Shown here one piece after another: positions 17,199 through 28,159 of a stretch of DNA of 64,000 nt; position 1 is the first letter of the stretch, and each line of letters starts with the position of its first letter. Source of the stretch: Cupriavidus sp. IDO (lineage in GTDB: Bacteria; Pseudomonadota; Gammaproteobacteria; Burkholderiales; Burkholderiaceae); contig NZ_JWMA01000001.1 of assembly GCF_000812465.1 (NCBI RefSeq), forward strand, positions 52,390 to 116,389, in the 5' to 3' direction. The notes under the pieces were generated by a model. It saw only the letters and a list, made by a program, of their open reading frames with translations. It had not been told where the DNA came from and ran no database searches. The translations under genes were made by a program, and so were the position numbers.

Positions 17199-18512
17199 AT
17201 GAAGAAGCACAGCCATATCACGACCTACATTGTCATCGCAATGATCCTTGGCGGCGTGGTCGGCTACGCGTGCCATGTTGCCTTCCCGGATCCCAGGATC
17301 GCGAAAGACGTCGCCGGCTACATCTCGATCTTCACGGATGTCTTCCTGCGGCTGATCAAGATGATCATCGCGCCGCTGGTGTTCTCCACGCTGGTGATGG
17401 GCATCGCGCATATGGGGGACGCCAGCACCGTGGGGCGCGTCGGCGTCAAGGCGCTGGGCTGGTTTATCACCGCTTCGCTGGTTTCCCTGACGCTGGGCCT
17501 GATCATGGCAACGCTGCTGCAGCCAGGGCAGAACATCGGCCTGCCCCTGCCGGAGGTCGGCGCTGCCACCAATCTCAAGACCAATGCCTTCACGCTGAAG
17601 GATTTCGTCACCCACCTTGTGCCGAAATCCGTGGCCGAGTCGATGGCCAACAACGAGATCCTGCAGATCGTAGTCTTCTCGATCTTCTTCGGCACGGCGC
17701 TGTCCACGCTTGGCGAAGCCGGCAAGCGCATGGCCGGCGTGATCGAAGACCTGGCGAATGTGATGCTGAAGATCACGGGCGCCGTGATGTGGCTGGCGCC
17801 GATCGCGGTCTTCGCCGCCATCGCCTCGACCGTGACAACGCAGGGCCTGGGCATCCTGGTGACGTTTGCCAGGTTCATGGGCAGCTTCTACCTGGCCCTG
17901 TTTGTGCTGTGGGGGCTGCTGACCCTGGCGGGCGTGGTGTTCCTTGGCAAGCGCGCCTTCACCCTGATCAAGCTGATCCGCGAACCGTTCCTGCTGTCGT
18001 TCTCCACCGCCAGCTCGGAAGCCGCCTATCCCAAGATGCTGGAGGCGCTCGACAAGTTCGGCGTCAACCGCAAGATCTCCAGCTTCGTGCTGCCGATGGG
18101 CTACTCCTTCAACCTCGACGGCTCGATGATGTACTGCACGTTCGCGGTGCTGTTCATCGCCCAGGCCTATGACATCCACCTGCCGTTGGGCACGCAGATC
18201 ACCATGTTGTTGCTGCTGATGCTGACATCCAAGGGAATGGCCGGCGTGCCGCGTGCGTCGCTGGTTGTGATTGCGGCCACGCTGAACCAGTTCAACCTGC
18301 CTGAGGCCGGCCTGCTGCTGATCATGGGGGTGGACCAGTTCCTGGACATGGGCCGGTCGGCGACCAACGCCGTGGGCAACTCGATCGCCTCGGCGGTCGT
18401 GGCCAAATGGGAAGGCCAGCTGGCCAGCGAGTCCACGCTCGACCAGGGGGATCAGGGCGATACCGGCGGCGAGCCGGCCTCGCTGCACAAGCCAGACACC
18501 GCGCAAGCGTGA
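17199..18512 (+). CDS. dctA: C4-dicarboxylate/proton symporter DctA
   Basis: A 437-aa inner-membrane symporter of the dicarboxylate/amino acid:cation family, importing succinate, fumarate, malate and often aspartate. The N-terminus (ITTYIVIAMILGGVVGYACH) is the first helix; the re-entrant loop motif SFSTASSEAAYPKMLEALDKFG and the GYSFNLDGSMMYCTFAVLFIAQ block are hallmarks. I start it at 17199 after GGGAGAAG; the ORF extends upstream without support. The next gene, a binding protein, starts 31 bases later, and aspA follows in the opposite direction. Substrate class is well supported; aspartate is inferred from context. Confidence 0.92.
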   Translation: MKKHSHITTYIVIAMILGGVVGYACHVAFPDPRIAKDVAGYISIFTDVFLRLIKMIIAPLVFSTLVMGIAHMGDASTVGRVGVKALGWFITASLVSLTLGLIMATLLQPGQNIGLPLPEVGAATNLKTNAFTLKDFVTHLVPKSVAESMANNEILQIVVFSIFFGTALSTLGEAGKRMAGVIEDLANVMLKITGAVMWLAPIAVFAAIASTVTTQGLGILVTFARFMGSFYLALFVLWGLLTLAGVVFLGKRAFTLIKLIREPFLLSFSTASSEAAYPKMLEALDKFGVNRKISSFVLPMGYSFNLDGSMMYCTFAVLFIAQAYDIHLPLGTQITMLLLLMLTSKGMAGVPRASLVVIAATLNQFNLPEAGLLLIMGVDQFLDMGRSATNAVGNSIASAVVAKWEGQLASESTLDQGDQGDTGGEPASLHKPDTAQA

Positions 18513-18543
18513 CCAGCCGGGCACCCACCTTGGAGGAGCGCTC

Positions 18544-19476
18544 ATGTACTTCACGCAAGCTCGCCGGCCAGGCCGGCCCGGCCGCCCGGTGCTGCGGATG
18601 GCGATGGCATTGTGCCTTGCGGCATCTGTTGGCATCGTTTTGGCGCAAGAGCCCATCGAACTGTCCGGCACGCTGAAGAAGGCCAAGGAAACCGGTGCAC
18701 TGACCATCGGGTACCGGGAATCATCGCTGCCGTTCTCGTACCTGAACCAGATCGGCCGGCCGATCGGATACTCGATCGATATCTGCACAGCCATTGTGCA
18801 GGCCGCGGGGGCCGAGGTCGGCCGCGAGCTGGCGATCAAGTGGGTACCGGTGACGTCCGAGAACCGCTTCGATGCCATCACCTCGGGCAGGATCGACCTC
18901 GAGTGCGGATCGACAACGCGCAATGCAGAGCGCCAGCAACGTGTGGCGTTCTCACCCGTGGTCTTCATTGCCGGGACCAAGCTGATGGTGCCGCACGGCT
19001 CGCCGATCAAGTCGTTCCGTGACCTGAAGGGCAAGACTGTGGTTGCCACGGCCGGCACCACCAACGTGGATGCGATCGAACGCCTGTCCACTCAGTTCAA
19101 GCTGGGCCTGACAATCATCCGGGCACGCGATCACGCGGATGCATTCGAAGTCCTGCGGCATGGCGGCGCCGATGCCTATGCGGGGGACGACGTCCTCCTG
19201 TATGGCTTCCTCGCCAAGTACGGCGCGGGCAAAAAGTACGACATCACCCGCGATTTCCTCTCGTACGACCCCTACGGGATCATGCTGCGAAAAGGCGATC
19301 CGCAGTTCCAGGCCGTCGTGGACAAGGCCGTGCGCGATCTGATCACGTCCGGGGAACTCGAACGCCTGTACAAACAGTGGTTCCTGAACCGGCTGCCCAC
19401 CGGCGAGCGCCTGGGCATTCCCATGAGCGGGCAACTCGAGGACGTCATCCAGGCGACGCCGGAGCAGCCGGATTAG
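18544..19476 (+). CDS. Amino-acid-type periplasmic binding protein (GltI-like)
   Basis: A 310-aa family-3 solute-binding protein. A signal peptide (about residues 1-35, ending VLAQE) is followed by LKKAKETGALTIGYRESSLPFSYL, PIGYSIDICTAIV, SGRIDLECGSTTRNAERQQRVAFSPVVF and LKGKTVVATAGTTNVDAI, as in glutamate/aspartate binding protein GltI. It has a good Shine-Dalgarno (GGAGGAG). No ABC permease or ATPase is adjacent; instead it follows dctA. It may serve an ABC system encoded elsewhere or a sensory role. The neighbouring aspA supports aspartate or glutamate as ligand. Confidence 0.9.
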   Translation: MYFTQARRPGRPGRPVLRMAMALCLAASVGIVLAQEPIELSGTLKKAKETGALTIGYRESSLPFSYLNQIGRPIGYSIDICTAIVQAAGAEVGRELAIKWVPVTSENRFDAITSGRIDLECGSTTRNAERQQRVAFSPVVFIAGTKLMVPHGSPIKSFRDLKGKTVVATAGTTNVDAIERLSTQFKLGLTIIRARDHADAFEVLRHGGADAYAGDDVLLYGFLAKYGAGKKYDITRDFLSYDPYGIMLRKGDPQFQAVVDKAVRDLITSGELERLYKQWFLNRLPTGERLGIPMSGQLEDVIQATPEQPD

Positions 19477-19477
19477 G

Positions 19478-20896
<1,419 letters not shown>

Positions 20897-21083
20897 CGGT
20901 CGCTCCTTGCGTGCAGGCGTCTGCGCTGAATTACCAGCGTAGACAATCAGGCGCAAGCTGGCGAGCCCGATGCCGGTTTTGCCTTGGAAAAGCTCACGGA
21001 GCCAGCCGAACCGGACCCACCTGGTTGCCGGCCGCTGCTAGGCGGACGGGACGAATTTTAGGCGGTTAATTGCATAACTACCC

Positions 21084-21115
21084 AAAAGGAAACCCGCCAT
21101 TGGCGGGTTCCTTTG
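21084..21115 (-). terminator. Terminator of the pyruvate dehydrogenase operon
   Basis: On the minus strand GAACCCGCC-AAT-GGCGGGTTTCCTTTT forms a hairpin with T-rich tail, 18 bases after the lpdA stop. The flanking AAAGG/CCTTT extends the stem. Confidence 0.8.
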
Positions 21116-21132
21116 TCCGGCAACAAGCGCGA

Positions 21133-22911
21133 TCAGCGCTTGCGCGGCGGCGGCACGTCGGTGCAGGTGCCTTCGTAGATCTCGGCGGCCATGCCGATCG
21201 ACTCGCCCAGCGTCGGGTGAGGATGGATGGTCTTGCCGATATCGACGGCATCCGCGCCCATTTCGATCGCCAGGCAGACTTCGCTGATCAGGTCGCCGGC
21301 GTGGGTGCCGACGATGCCGCCACCGATGACGCGGTGGGTTTCCTCATCGAAGATCAGCTTGGTGAAGCCCTCGTCGCGGCCGTTGGCGATGGCGCGGCCC
21401 GAAGCGGCCCACGGGAACACGCCCTTGCTGTACTTGATGCCCTTCTCCTTGCACTCGTCCTCGGTCAGGCCGGCCCAGGCCACTTCCGGATCGGTGAACG
21501 CCACCGACGGGATCTGCTTGGCATCGAAGTAAGCCTTCTCGCCGTGCGCAGCTTCCGCGGCCACGTGCGCCTCGTGCACGGCCTTGTGGGCGAGCATCGG
21601 CTGGCCGACGACATCGCCGATCGCGAAGATGTGCGGCACGTTGGTGCGCATCTGCTTGTCGACATCGATAAAGCCGCGTTCGGTCACGGCCACGCCGGCC
21701 CTCTCGGCGCCGATGCGCTTGCCGTTGGGCGCGCGGCCCACCGACACCAGCACCAGGTCGTAGCGCACCGGCTCGGCCGGGGCCTGCTCGCCTTCGAACT
21801 TGACGTAGATGCCGTCCGGCTTGGCTTCCACGCCGACGGTCTTGGTCTTGAGCATGACCTTGCCGAAGCGGTCCTTGTTCTTCTTTTCCCAGACCTTGAC
21901 CAGGTCGCGGTCGGCGCCGGTCATCAGGCCGTCGAGCATTTCCACGACGTCGATCTCGGCACCGAGCGTGCTGTACACCGTCGCCATTTCCAGGCCGATG
22001 ATGCCGCCGCCGATGACCAGCATCTTGTTCGGCACTTCGGGCAGCTCCAGCGCGCCGGTCGAATCGACGATGCGCGGATCTTCCGGAATGAAAGGCAGCT
22101 TCACCGCCTGGCTGCCGGCGGCGATGATGGCCTTCTCGAAGCGGATCACGGTCTTCTTGCCCGTGGTGTCCTTGCCGGTGCCTTCGGTCGCGTCCACTTC
22201 CAGGTGATGCGGATCTAGGAACGTGCCCACGCCGCGCACCACCTGCACCTTGCGCGCCTTGGCCATGCCGGCCAGGCCGCCGGTCAGCTTGCCGACCACC
22301 GAATTCTTGTAGTGGCGCAGGCCGTCCAGGTCGATCTTGGCTTCGCCGAACAGGATGCCGTGCGCGGCCAGTGCCTTGGCTTCGTCGATCACCGCTGCGT
22401 TGTGCAGCAGCGCCTTCGACGGAATGCAGCCGACGTTCAGGCAGACGCCGCCCAGCGTGGCATAGCGCTCGACCAGCACGGTATTCATGCCCAGGTCGGC
22501 CGAGCGGAATGCCGCCGAGTAGCCGCCGGGGCCGGCGCCCAGCACGAGCACGTCGCACTGGATGTCGGCGCCACCGGCGTGGCTTGCAGCGGCGGGCGCC
22601 GGGGCCGGGGCCGCCGCGGGGGCGGAGGCTGCGGCTGGTGCCGGAGCGGGCGCGGGCGCCGGCGCTGCCGCGGCCTGCGCCTCGACAGTGCAGATCACCG
22701 CGCCCTGGCCGACCTTGTCGCCCACCTTGACCCGGACTTCGACCACCTTGCCGGCGGCCGACGACGGCACATCCATGCTGGCCTTGTCCGATTCGAGCAC
22801 GATCAGCGACTGTTCCTGCTCGACCGTATCGCCGGCCTTGACCAGCACCTCGATCACTTCCACCGCGTCGAAATCGCCGATATCCGGCACCTTGACTTCG
22901 ATCACACTCAT
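21133..22911 (-). CDS. lpdA: Dihydrolipoamide dehydrogenase (E3) with N-terminal lipoyl domain
   Basis: A 592-aa flavoprotein, the E3 of pyruvate dehydrogenase (named pdhL in R. eutropha). Residues 1-80 are a lipoyl domain with the modified Lys in ESDKASMD (K43), joined by an Ala/Pro linker (85-115) to a complete lipoamide dehydrogenase: [17 protein letters not shown], redox disulfide [27 protein letters not shown], and the C-terminal HPHPTLGES active-site His. It reoxidises dihydrolipoamide and passes electrons to NAD. The extra lipoyl domain makes it longer than the usual 470-aa E3 and is typical of this group of bacteria. Confidence 0.96.
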   Translation of the reverse strand: MSVIEVKVPDIGDFDAVEVIEVLVKAGDTVEQEQSLIVLESDKASMDVPSSAAGKVVEVRVKVGDKVGQGAVICTVEAQAAAAPAPAPAPAPAAASAPAAAPAPAPAAASHAGGADIQCDVLVLGAGPGGYSAAFRSADLGMNTVLVERYATLGGVCLNVGCIPSKALLHNAAVIDEAKALAAHGILFGEAKIDLDGLRHYKNSVVGKLTGGLAGMAKARKVQVVRGVGTFLDPHHLEVDATEGTGKDTTGKKTVIRFEKAIIAAGSQAVKLPFIPEDPRIVDSTGALELPEVPNKMLVIGGGIIGLEMATVYSTLGAEIDVVEMLDGLMTGADRDLVKVWEKKNKDRFGKVMLKTKTVGVEAKPDGIYVKFEGEQAPAEPVRYDLVLVSVGRAPNGKRIGAERAGVAVTERGFIDVDKQMRTNVPHIFAIGDVVGQPMLAHKAVHEAHVAAEAAHGEKAYFDAKQIPSVAFTDPEVAWAGLTEDECKEKGIKYSKGVFPWAASGRAIANGRDEGFTKLIFDEETHRVIGGGIVGTHAGDLISEVCLAIEMGADAVDIGKTIHPHPTLGESIGMAAEIYEGTCTDVPPPRKR

Positions 22912-22947
22912 GCTTTGCTCCTCAATGCGCGCCTGGCCCAGCTGGCG

Positions 22948-23577
22948 TCAGGCCGCGCCGTCGTTGTTGGTTGCCGCGTTGCCGGCCACGGCTGTCGAGC
23001 CGTCCGCCCCCTGCAACCGCACCGTATGGACTTCAATCGGACCTGCTGAACTCTTGTCGAACTCGATCCCTGCGTCGACGCCGATGCGGGCAACCTCCCC
23101 CGCATCCAGCTCCGGACGGTCATAGACCGCGTGCATCGCGCCCAGCGCATAGTTGCGCCCCGAGCCGATGCCCCAGAACCGGTCGAACGAAAACACCTCG
23201 CGGTAGGAATAGACACCGAAGATGCCGGCCGGATTGGCGATCAGGCAGACAATCTGCGACGACTCGTAGGGATCGTCCTCGTCTTCCTTGGTGTTGATGA
23301 AGTACTCGGTCTTGAGCCTTTCATGCACCTTGAGGAAAGTCCGGAACACGTCGTCGCGCGATCCCAGGCGGCATTCGTCGCCCATGCCCGACAGCAGATT
23401 CCGCATCACCGGGAAGTGCGCCGTGGTCCCGGCCAGCGCAATAAAGCTGTCGCCGACCGGAAACACCTTCTGGTTGCGCTCATAGGCCCGGGACAGCCGC
23501 GTGTCGCCAAAGGTGACCAGCGCGTCCGCCGCGATCGCCACCTCGGCGCCCTTCTTCACGACAACACAGGTAGTCAT
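22948..23577 (-). CDS. Betaproteobacterial proteasome homologue (BPH), HslV-like Ntn hydrolase
   Basis: A 209-aa proteasome-fold protein, distinct from HslV and Anbu. It begins M-T-T-C; removal of Met would expose the catalytic Thr1. Counting from that Thr, Asp17 (AIAADALVTFGD) and a Lys at 36 (NQKVFPVG) occupy the places of the catalytic Asp17/Lys33. AGTTAHFPVMRNLL and GSGRNYALGAMHAVYD are conserved-looking interior pieces. BPH proteins are known to form double-ring particles; their substrates are unknown. I start it at 23577, because an upstream ATG at 23628 would bury the Thr. It sits between aceF and lpdA on the same strand (gaps 73 and 36 bases). Confidence 0.85.
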   Translation of the reverse strand: MTTCVVVKKGAEVAIAADALVTFGDTRLSRAYERNQKVFPVGDSFIALAGTTAHFPVMRNLLSGMGDECRLGSRDDVFRTFLKVHERLKTEYFINTKEDEDDPYESSQIVCLIANPAGIFGVYSYREVFSFDRFWGIGSGRNYALGAMHAVYDRPELDAGEVARIGVDAGIEFDKSSAGPIEVHTVRLQGADGSTAVAGNAATNNDGAA

Positions 23578-23650
23578 GGCTCGCCCCAATCGTTCAGCGC
23601 AAGCGCACCGCTGTTCGCACACCGGCAAAGCCGGTGTGCGTTGCGGCCGC

Positions 23651-25303
23651 TTAGAGCAGGATCCGGCGGAAGTCAGCCAGAAGTTGCGCGAAGTACGTGT
23701 TGAAGCGGGCCGCTTCGGCGCCGTCGATCACGCGGTGATCCCACGACAGCGACAGCGGCAGCGTCAGGCGCGGCACGAACTGCTTGCCGTCCCACACCGG
23801 CTTCTGGTACGACTTGCACACGCCCATGATGGCCACTTCCGGCGCGTTGATGATCGGCGTGAAGTACGTGCCGCCGATGCCGCCCAGCGACGAGATCGAG
23901 AAGCAGCCGCCCTGCATCTGGTCCGGCTTGAGCTTGCCGTCACGGGCCAGCTTGGCGAGTTCGCCCATTTCCTGGCCGATCTCGATCACGCCCTTCTTGT
24001 CGGCATTCTTGATCACCGGCACCACCAGGCCATTGGGGGTGTCAGCGGCAAAGCCGATGTTGAAGTACTTCTTGTAGACGATGTTGTCACCGTCCAGCGA
24101 GGCGTTGAAGCTCGGGAATTTCTTCAGCGCAGCCACGGCAGCCTTGATCATGAAGGCCAGCATGGTCACCTTGGTGCCCTGCTTCTCGTATTCCTTGTTC
24201 AGCTGGACACGGAAGGCTTCCAGTTCGGTGATATCCGCTTCGTCACAGTTGGTGACGTGCGGGATCATGACCCAATTGCGGTGCAGGTTGGCGCCGGAGA
24301 TCTTCTTGATGCGCGACAGCGCCTTGCTTTCGATTTCGCCGAAACGGGTGAAATCGACCTTCGGCCATGGCAGCAGGTTGAGCTCGCCACCCGTGCCGCC
24401 AGCGGCAGCCTGGGCCGGCGCTGCGGTCTGGCCGCTCATCACGCCCTTGACGAAGCTCTGGACGTCTTCCTGGGTGATACGGCCCTTGGGGCCGGTGCCG
24501 GCCACGCGGGACACATCCACGCCGAGTTCGCGCGCGAACTTGCGCACGGACGGGCTGGCGTGGGCGGCCTTGCCGGTCACGCCGGAAAGCGCAGCGGCCG
24601 GGGCCGCGGCGGGAGCCGGAGCGGCAACCGGTGCGGGCGCCGGAGCGCTGGCGGCGGCCGGGGCCGGTGCCGCAGCGGCGGCAGCCGGGGCCGGGGCGGC
24701 AGCCGGGGCCGCGCCTTCAAGGATCAGCAGCAGCGTGCCCTCGGACACATTGTCGCCAACCTTGACCTTGACTTCCTTGACCACGCCGCCTTGCGGCGAC
24801 GGCACGTCCATGGTCGCCTTGTCGGATTCCAGCGTCACCACGGCGTCTTCGGCCTTGATGGTGTCGCCGGCCTTGACGTGGACTTCGATGACGGGAACGG
24901 CGTCGTAGTCGCCGATATCGGGGACTTTCACCTCGATGGTGCCACCGCCGGCGGCAGGCGCTGCGGCGGGGGCCGGCGCTGCTGCAGGAGCGGGTGCCGG
25001 CGCGGCGGCGGGCGCGGGAGCGGGAGCAGCCGCGGCCGGTGCCGGCGCGGCGGCGGCCTGGCCAGCCGCTTCCAGCATCACCAGGACGGTGCCTTCGGAC
25101 ACGTTGTCGCCCACCTTGATGCGGACATCCTTGACCACGCCGCCCTGCGGCGAGGGCACGTCCATGGTGGCCTTGTCCGACTCCAGCGTCACCAGCGCGT
25201 CTTCCGCGTTGATGCTGTCGCCGGGTTTCACGTGCACTTCAATGACGGGAACGGCGTCGTAATCGCCGATGTCCGGCACCTTGATTTCAATCGCTTGACT
25301 CAT
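23651..25303 (-). CDS. aceF: Pyruvate dehydrogenase E2, dihydrolipoyl acetyltransferase
   Basis: A 550-aa core subunit that transfers acetyl groups to CoA. It has two lipoyl domains, with modified lysines K44 and K162, both in ESDKATMDVPSPQGG. They are joined by Ala/Pro linkers (about 82-118 and 198-240), then an E1/E3-binding domain (ASPSVRKFARELGVDVSRVAGTGPKGRI split) and the acyltransferase domain ending with SWDHRVIDGAEAARF, which carries the catalytic His and Asp. The start at 25303 follows CAGGAGACACTGA. It is pdhB of R. eutropha. Confidence 0.96.
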   Translation of the reverse strand: MSQAIEIKVPDIGDYDAVPVIEVHVKPGDSINAEDALVTLESDKATMDVPSPQGGVVKDVRIKVGDNVSEGTVLVMLEAAGQAAAAPAPAAAAPAPAPAAAPAPAPAAAPAPAAAPAAGGGTIEVKVPDIGDYDAVPVIEVHVKAGDTIKAEDAVVTLESDKATMDVPSPQGGVVKEVKVKVGDNVSEGTLLLILEGAAPAAAPAPAAAAAAPAPAAASAPAPAPVAAPAPAAAPAAALSGVTGKAAHASPSVRKFARELGVDVSRVAGTGPKGRITQEDVQSFVKGVMSGQTAAPAQAAAGGTGGELNLLPWPKVDFTRFGEIESKALSRIKKISGANLHRNWVMIPHVTNCDEADITELEAFRVQLNKEYEKQGTKVTMLAFMIKAAVAALKKFPSFNASLDGDNIVYKKYFNIGFAADTPNGLVVPVIKNADKKGVIEIGQEMGELAKLARDGKLKPDQMQGGCFSISSLGGIGGTYFTPIINAPEVAIMGVCKSYQKPVWDGKQFVPRLTLPLSLSWDHRVIDGAEAARFNTYFAQLLADFRRILL

Positions 25304-25344
25304 TCAGTGTCTCCTGGGCAGGCCGGCACGCGCGTTCATCCGCA

Positions 25345-25368
25345 GGCGACGAGGTTACCCTCGTCGCC
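25345..25368 (-). other. Hairpin between aceE and aceF
   Basis: GGCGACGAGG-TTAC-CCTCGTCGCC is a perfect 10-bp stem with a 4-base loop in the 168-bp gap between aceE and aceF. It has no T-run, so it is more likely an RNA processing or stability element, or a weak attenuator, than a terminator. Confidence 0.55.
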
Positions 25369-25471
25369 CGCTTCTGTCACGCCGCCATGCCGCAAGACGC
25401 TACCGGCTGTAGCCGGGGCGCCCGCGGCACGGCGTCGCCGTACTGCTGGGGGGTTGGTGCAGGCTGCCGGA

Positions 25472-28159
25472 TCAGACCGACATCGGGTTGGGCTTGCTGG
25501 GGTCGAGGTTGTACTTCTTGATTGCCTCGGCCACCTTGTCGCGGCCGATCGCGCCCTCGTCGGCCAACGCCTTGAGCGCGGCCAGCGTGACCCAGTGGCG
25601 ATCCACCTCGAAGAAGTGACGCAGCTTTTCGCGGGTATCCGAGCGGCCGAAGCCGTCGGTGCCCAGCACCACGTAGCGTCGCGGCACGAACGGACGGATC
25701 TGTTCGGCAAACGCACGCACATAGTCGGTCGAAGCGACGACCGGGCCGCGGGCCGATTTCAGGCTCTTGGCCACATGCGATTCGCGCGGCGTTTCGGTCG
25801 GGTGCAGCAGGTTGAAGCGCTCGACATCATGGCCTTCGCGGGCCAGCTCGGTGAAGCTCGGGCAGCCCCACAGGTCCGATTCCACGCCCCAGTCCTTCTT
25901 GAGCAGGTCGGCGGCGGCGATCACCTCGCGGAAGATCGTGCCCGAGCCCAGCAGCTGCACGCGCGGTGCGTTGCTGTTCTCCACGCCCTTGCGGAACTGG
26001 TACATGCCCTTGACGATGTCCTTCTCTACGCCAGCCGGCATGGCCGGGTGCTCGTAGTTTTCGTTCATCACCGTCAGGTAGTAATAGATGTCTTCCTGTT
26101 CCGCGTACATGCGGCGCAGGCCGTCCTGCATGATGACCGCCAGTTCGTACTGGAAGGTCGGGTCGTACGAGATGCAGTTCGGGATGGCGGCGTGGAATAC
26201 GTGCGAGTGGCCGTCTTCGTGCTGCAGGCCTTCGCCGTTCAGCGTGGTCCGGCCGGCGGTGCCGCCCAGCAGGAAGCCGCGCGAACGCATGTCGGCAGCG
26301 GCCCAGCACAGGTCGCCGATACGCTGGATGCCGAACATCGAGTAGTAGATGTAGAACGGGATCATCTGCACGCCGTGCGTCGAGTACGACGTGGCGGCGG
26401 CGATCCAGTCGCACATGGCGCCGGCTTCGTTGATGCCTTCCTGCAACACCTGACCAGTCTGCGATTCCTTGTAGAACATCAGCTGGTCATGGTCTTCCGG
26501 CACGTACTTCTGGCCTTCCTGGTTCCAGATGCCGACCTGGCGGAACAGGCCTTCCATGCCGAAGGTGCGCGACTCGTCCGGGACGATGGGCACCACGTGC
26601 TTGCCGATCTGCTTGTCCTTCAGCAGCGTGTTCAGGATCCGCACGAAGGCCATGGTGGTCGACACCTCGCGGCCTTCGCCGGTGGGCTTGAGCAGCGCGT
26701 CGAAGGCGGCCAGCTCGGGCACGGGCAGCGCCTCGGCCTTCTGGCGGCGGGCCGGCAGGTAGCCACCCAGGTTCATGCGCGCCTGGCGCATGTATTCCAG
26801 TTCCTTCGAGCCTTCCTCGAAGGTCAGGTACGGCACCTCTTCGAGCTTGTCATCGGGCACCGGAATGTTGAACTGGTCGCGGAACTTGCGGATCGCGTCC
26901 AGCGGCATCTTCTTCTGCTGGTGGGCCACGTTCATGGCCTGGCCGGCGTCGCCCATGCCATAGCCCTTGATGGTCTTGGCCAGGATCAGCGTGGGCTGGC
27001 CCTTGTGTTCGCTGGCAGCCTTGTAGGCGGCGTAGATCTTGTGCGGATCGTGGCCGCCGCGGTTCAGGCGCCAGATGTCGTCGTCGGACCAGTCGGCCAC
27101 CATCGCCTTCAGTTCAGGCGTGTTGAAGAAGAACTCGCGCACGTAGGCGCCGTCCTTGGCCTTGAAGGTCTGGTACTCGCCGTCCACGCATTCCATCATG
27201 CGCTTCATCAGCAGGCCCTTGGTGTCGCGCGCCAGCAGGGAATCCCACTTGCTGCCCCAGACCACCTTGATGACGTTCCAGCCTGCGCCGCGGAATTCCG
27301 ATTCCAGTTCCTGGATGATCTTGCCGTTGCCGCGCACCGGGCCGTCCAGGCGCTGCAGGTTGCAGTTGATGACGAAGACGAGGTTGTCGAGTTTCTCGCG
27401 GCCGGCCATGCCGATCGCGCCCAGCGATTCGGGTTCGTCGGTCTCGCCGTCGCCGAGGAAGGCCCAGACCTTGCGGTCGCCGGCCTTGGCCAGGCCGCGG
27501 CTGTCGAGGTACTTCATGAAGCGGGCCTGGTAGATGGCCATGATCGGGCCCAGGCCCATCGACACCGTCGGGAACTGCCAGAAGTCCGGCATCAGCCACG
27601 GGTGCGGGTAGGACGAAATGCCCTTGCCGTCCACTTCCTGGCGGAAGTTGTCGAGCTGGTCGGTGGTCAGGCGGCCGAGCAGGAAGGCGCGCGAATACAC
27701 GCCCGGAGCCGAGTGGCCCTGCACGAAGACCAGGTCGCCGCCGCTCGCTTCCGACGGGGCGCGCCAGAAATGGTTGTAGCCGACGTCATACAGCGTGGCC
27801 GCCGAGGCGAACGACGAGATGTGGCCGCCAACGTTGGTGTGCTTGTTGGCGCGCAGCACCATCGCCATGGCGTTCCAGCGGGTGTACGAGCGGATGCGGT
27901 GCTCAACGTCCTGGTCGCCGGGGATGCGGGCCTGTTGCTCGACCGGGATCGTGTTGATGTACTGCGTCTCGGCGTGGAACGGCTGGGTCACGCCATTCAC
28001 GCGTGCGTATTCGATCTGCTTGTCGATCAGGAACGCGGCGCGCGAGGGACCCTCGGCGGCGAGGACGCCCTGCAGGGCGTCCAGCCATTCATGGGTTTCC
28101 TGGGGGTCTGCATCGTTGGCGCTGGACGCGCCGAGAATCTGCTCTGGTACAGCTGACAT
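25472..28159 (-). CDS. aceE: Pyruvate dehydrogenase E1 (homodimeric type)
   Basis: An 895-aa thiamine-diphosphate enzyme that decarboxylates pyruvate and loads the acetyl group onto lipoyl-E2. The length is normal for the AceE type. The ThDP/Mg motif GDGETDEPESLGAI is present (residues about 235-248), as are GHSAPGVYSRAFL, HQQKKMPLDAIRKFRDQF and SDLWGCPSFTELAREG. First gene of the aceE-aceF-BPH-lpdA cluster; called pdhA in R. eutropha. The leader is about 175 bases. Confidence 0.97.
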   Translation of the reverse strand: MSAVPEQILGASSANDADPQETHEWLDALQGVLAAEGPSRAAFLIDKQIEYARVNGVTQPFHAETQYINTIPVEQQARIPGDQDVEHRIRSYTRWNAMAMVLRANKHTNVGGHISSFASAATLYDVGYNHFWRAPSEASGGDLVFVQGHSAPGVYSRAFLLGRLTTDQLDNFRQEVDGKGISSYPHPWLMPDFWQFPTVSMGLGPIMAIYQARFMKYLDSRGLAKAGDRKVWAFLGDGETDEPESLGAIGMAGREKLDNLVFVINCNLQRLDGPVRGNGKIIQELESEFRGAGWNVIKVVWGSKWDSLLARDTKGLLMKRMMECVDGEYQTFKAKDGAYVREFFFNTPELKAMVADWSDDDIWRLNRGGHDPHKIYAAYKAASEHKGQPTLILAKTIKGYGMGDAGQAMNVAHQQKKMPLDAIRKFRDQFNIPVPDDKLEEVPYLTFEEGSKELEYMRQARMNLGGYLPARRQKAEALPVPELAAFDALLKPTGEGREVSTTMAFVRILNTLLKDKQIGKHVVPIVPDESRTFGMEGLFRQVGIWNQEGQKYVPEDHDQLMFYKESQTGQVLQEGINEAGAMCDWIAAATSYSTHGVQMIPFYIYYSMFGIQRIGDLCWAAADMRSRGFLLGGTAGRTTLNGEGLQHEDGHSHVFHAAIPNCISYDPTFQYELAVIMQDGLRRMYAEQEDIYYYLTVMNENYEHPAMPAGVEKDIVKGMYQFRKGVENSNAPRVQLLGSGTIFREVIAAADLLKKDWGVESDLWGCPSFTELAREGHDVERFNLLHPTETPRESHVAKSLKSARGPVVASTDYVRAFAEQIRPFVPRRYVVLGTDGFGRSDTREKLRHFFEVDRHWVTLAALKALADEGAIGRDKVAEAIKKYNLDPSKPNPMSV

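Noticed and set aside
17166..19091. A 641-aa open frame antisense to dctA
   Set aside because: Shadow of dctA and the binding-protein gene; no start signal and implausible composition.
22948..23577. Identification of the Ntn hydrolase as HslV
   Set aside because: No hslU is adjacent, the length (209 aa) and sequence differ from HslV, and the features fit the betaproteobacterial homologue BPH.
23501..28156. A 1551-aa open frame on the plus strand across the PDH genes
   Set aside because: It is the antisense shadow of aceF and aceE, a common effect of high-GC codon use; it has no ribosome site and its composition is His/Arg/Val-rich without family similarity.
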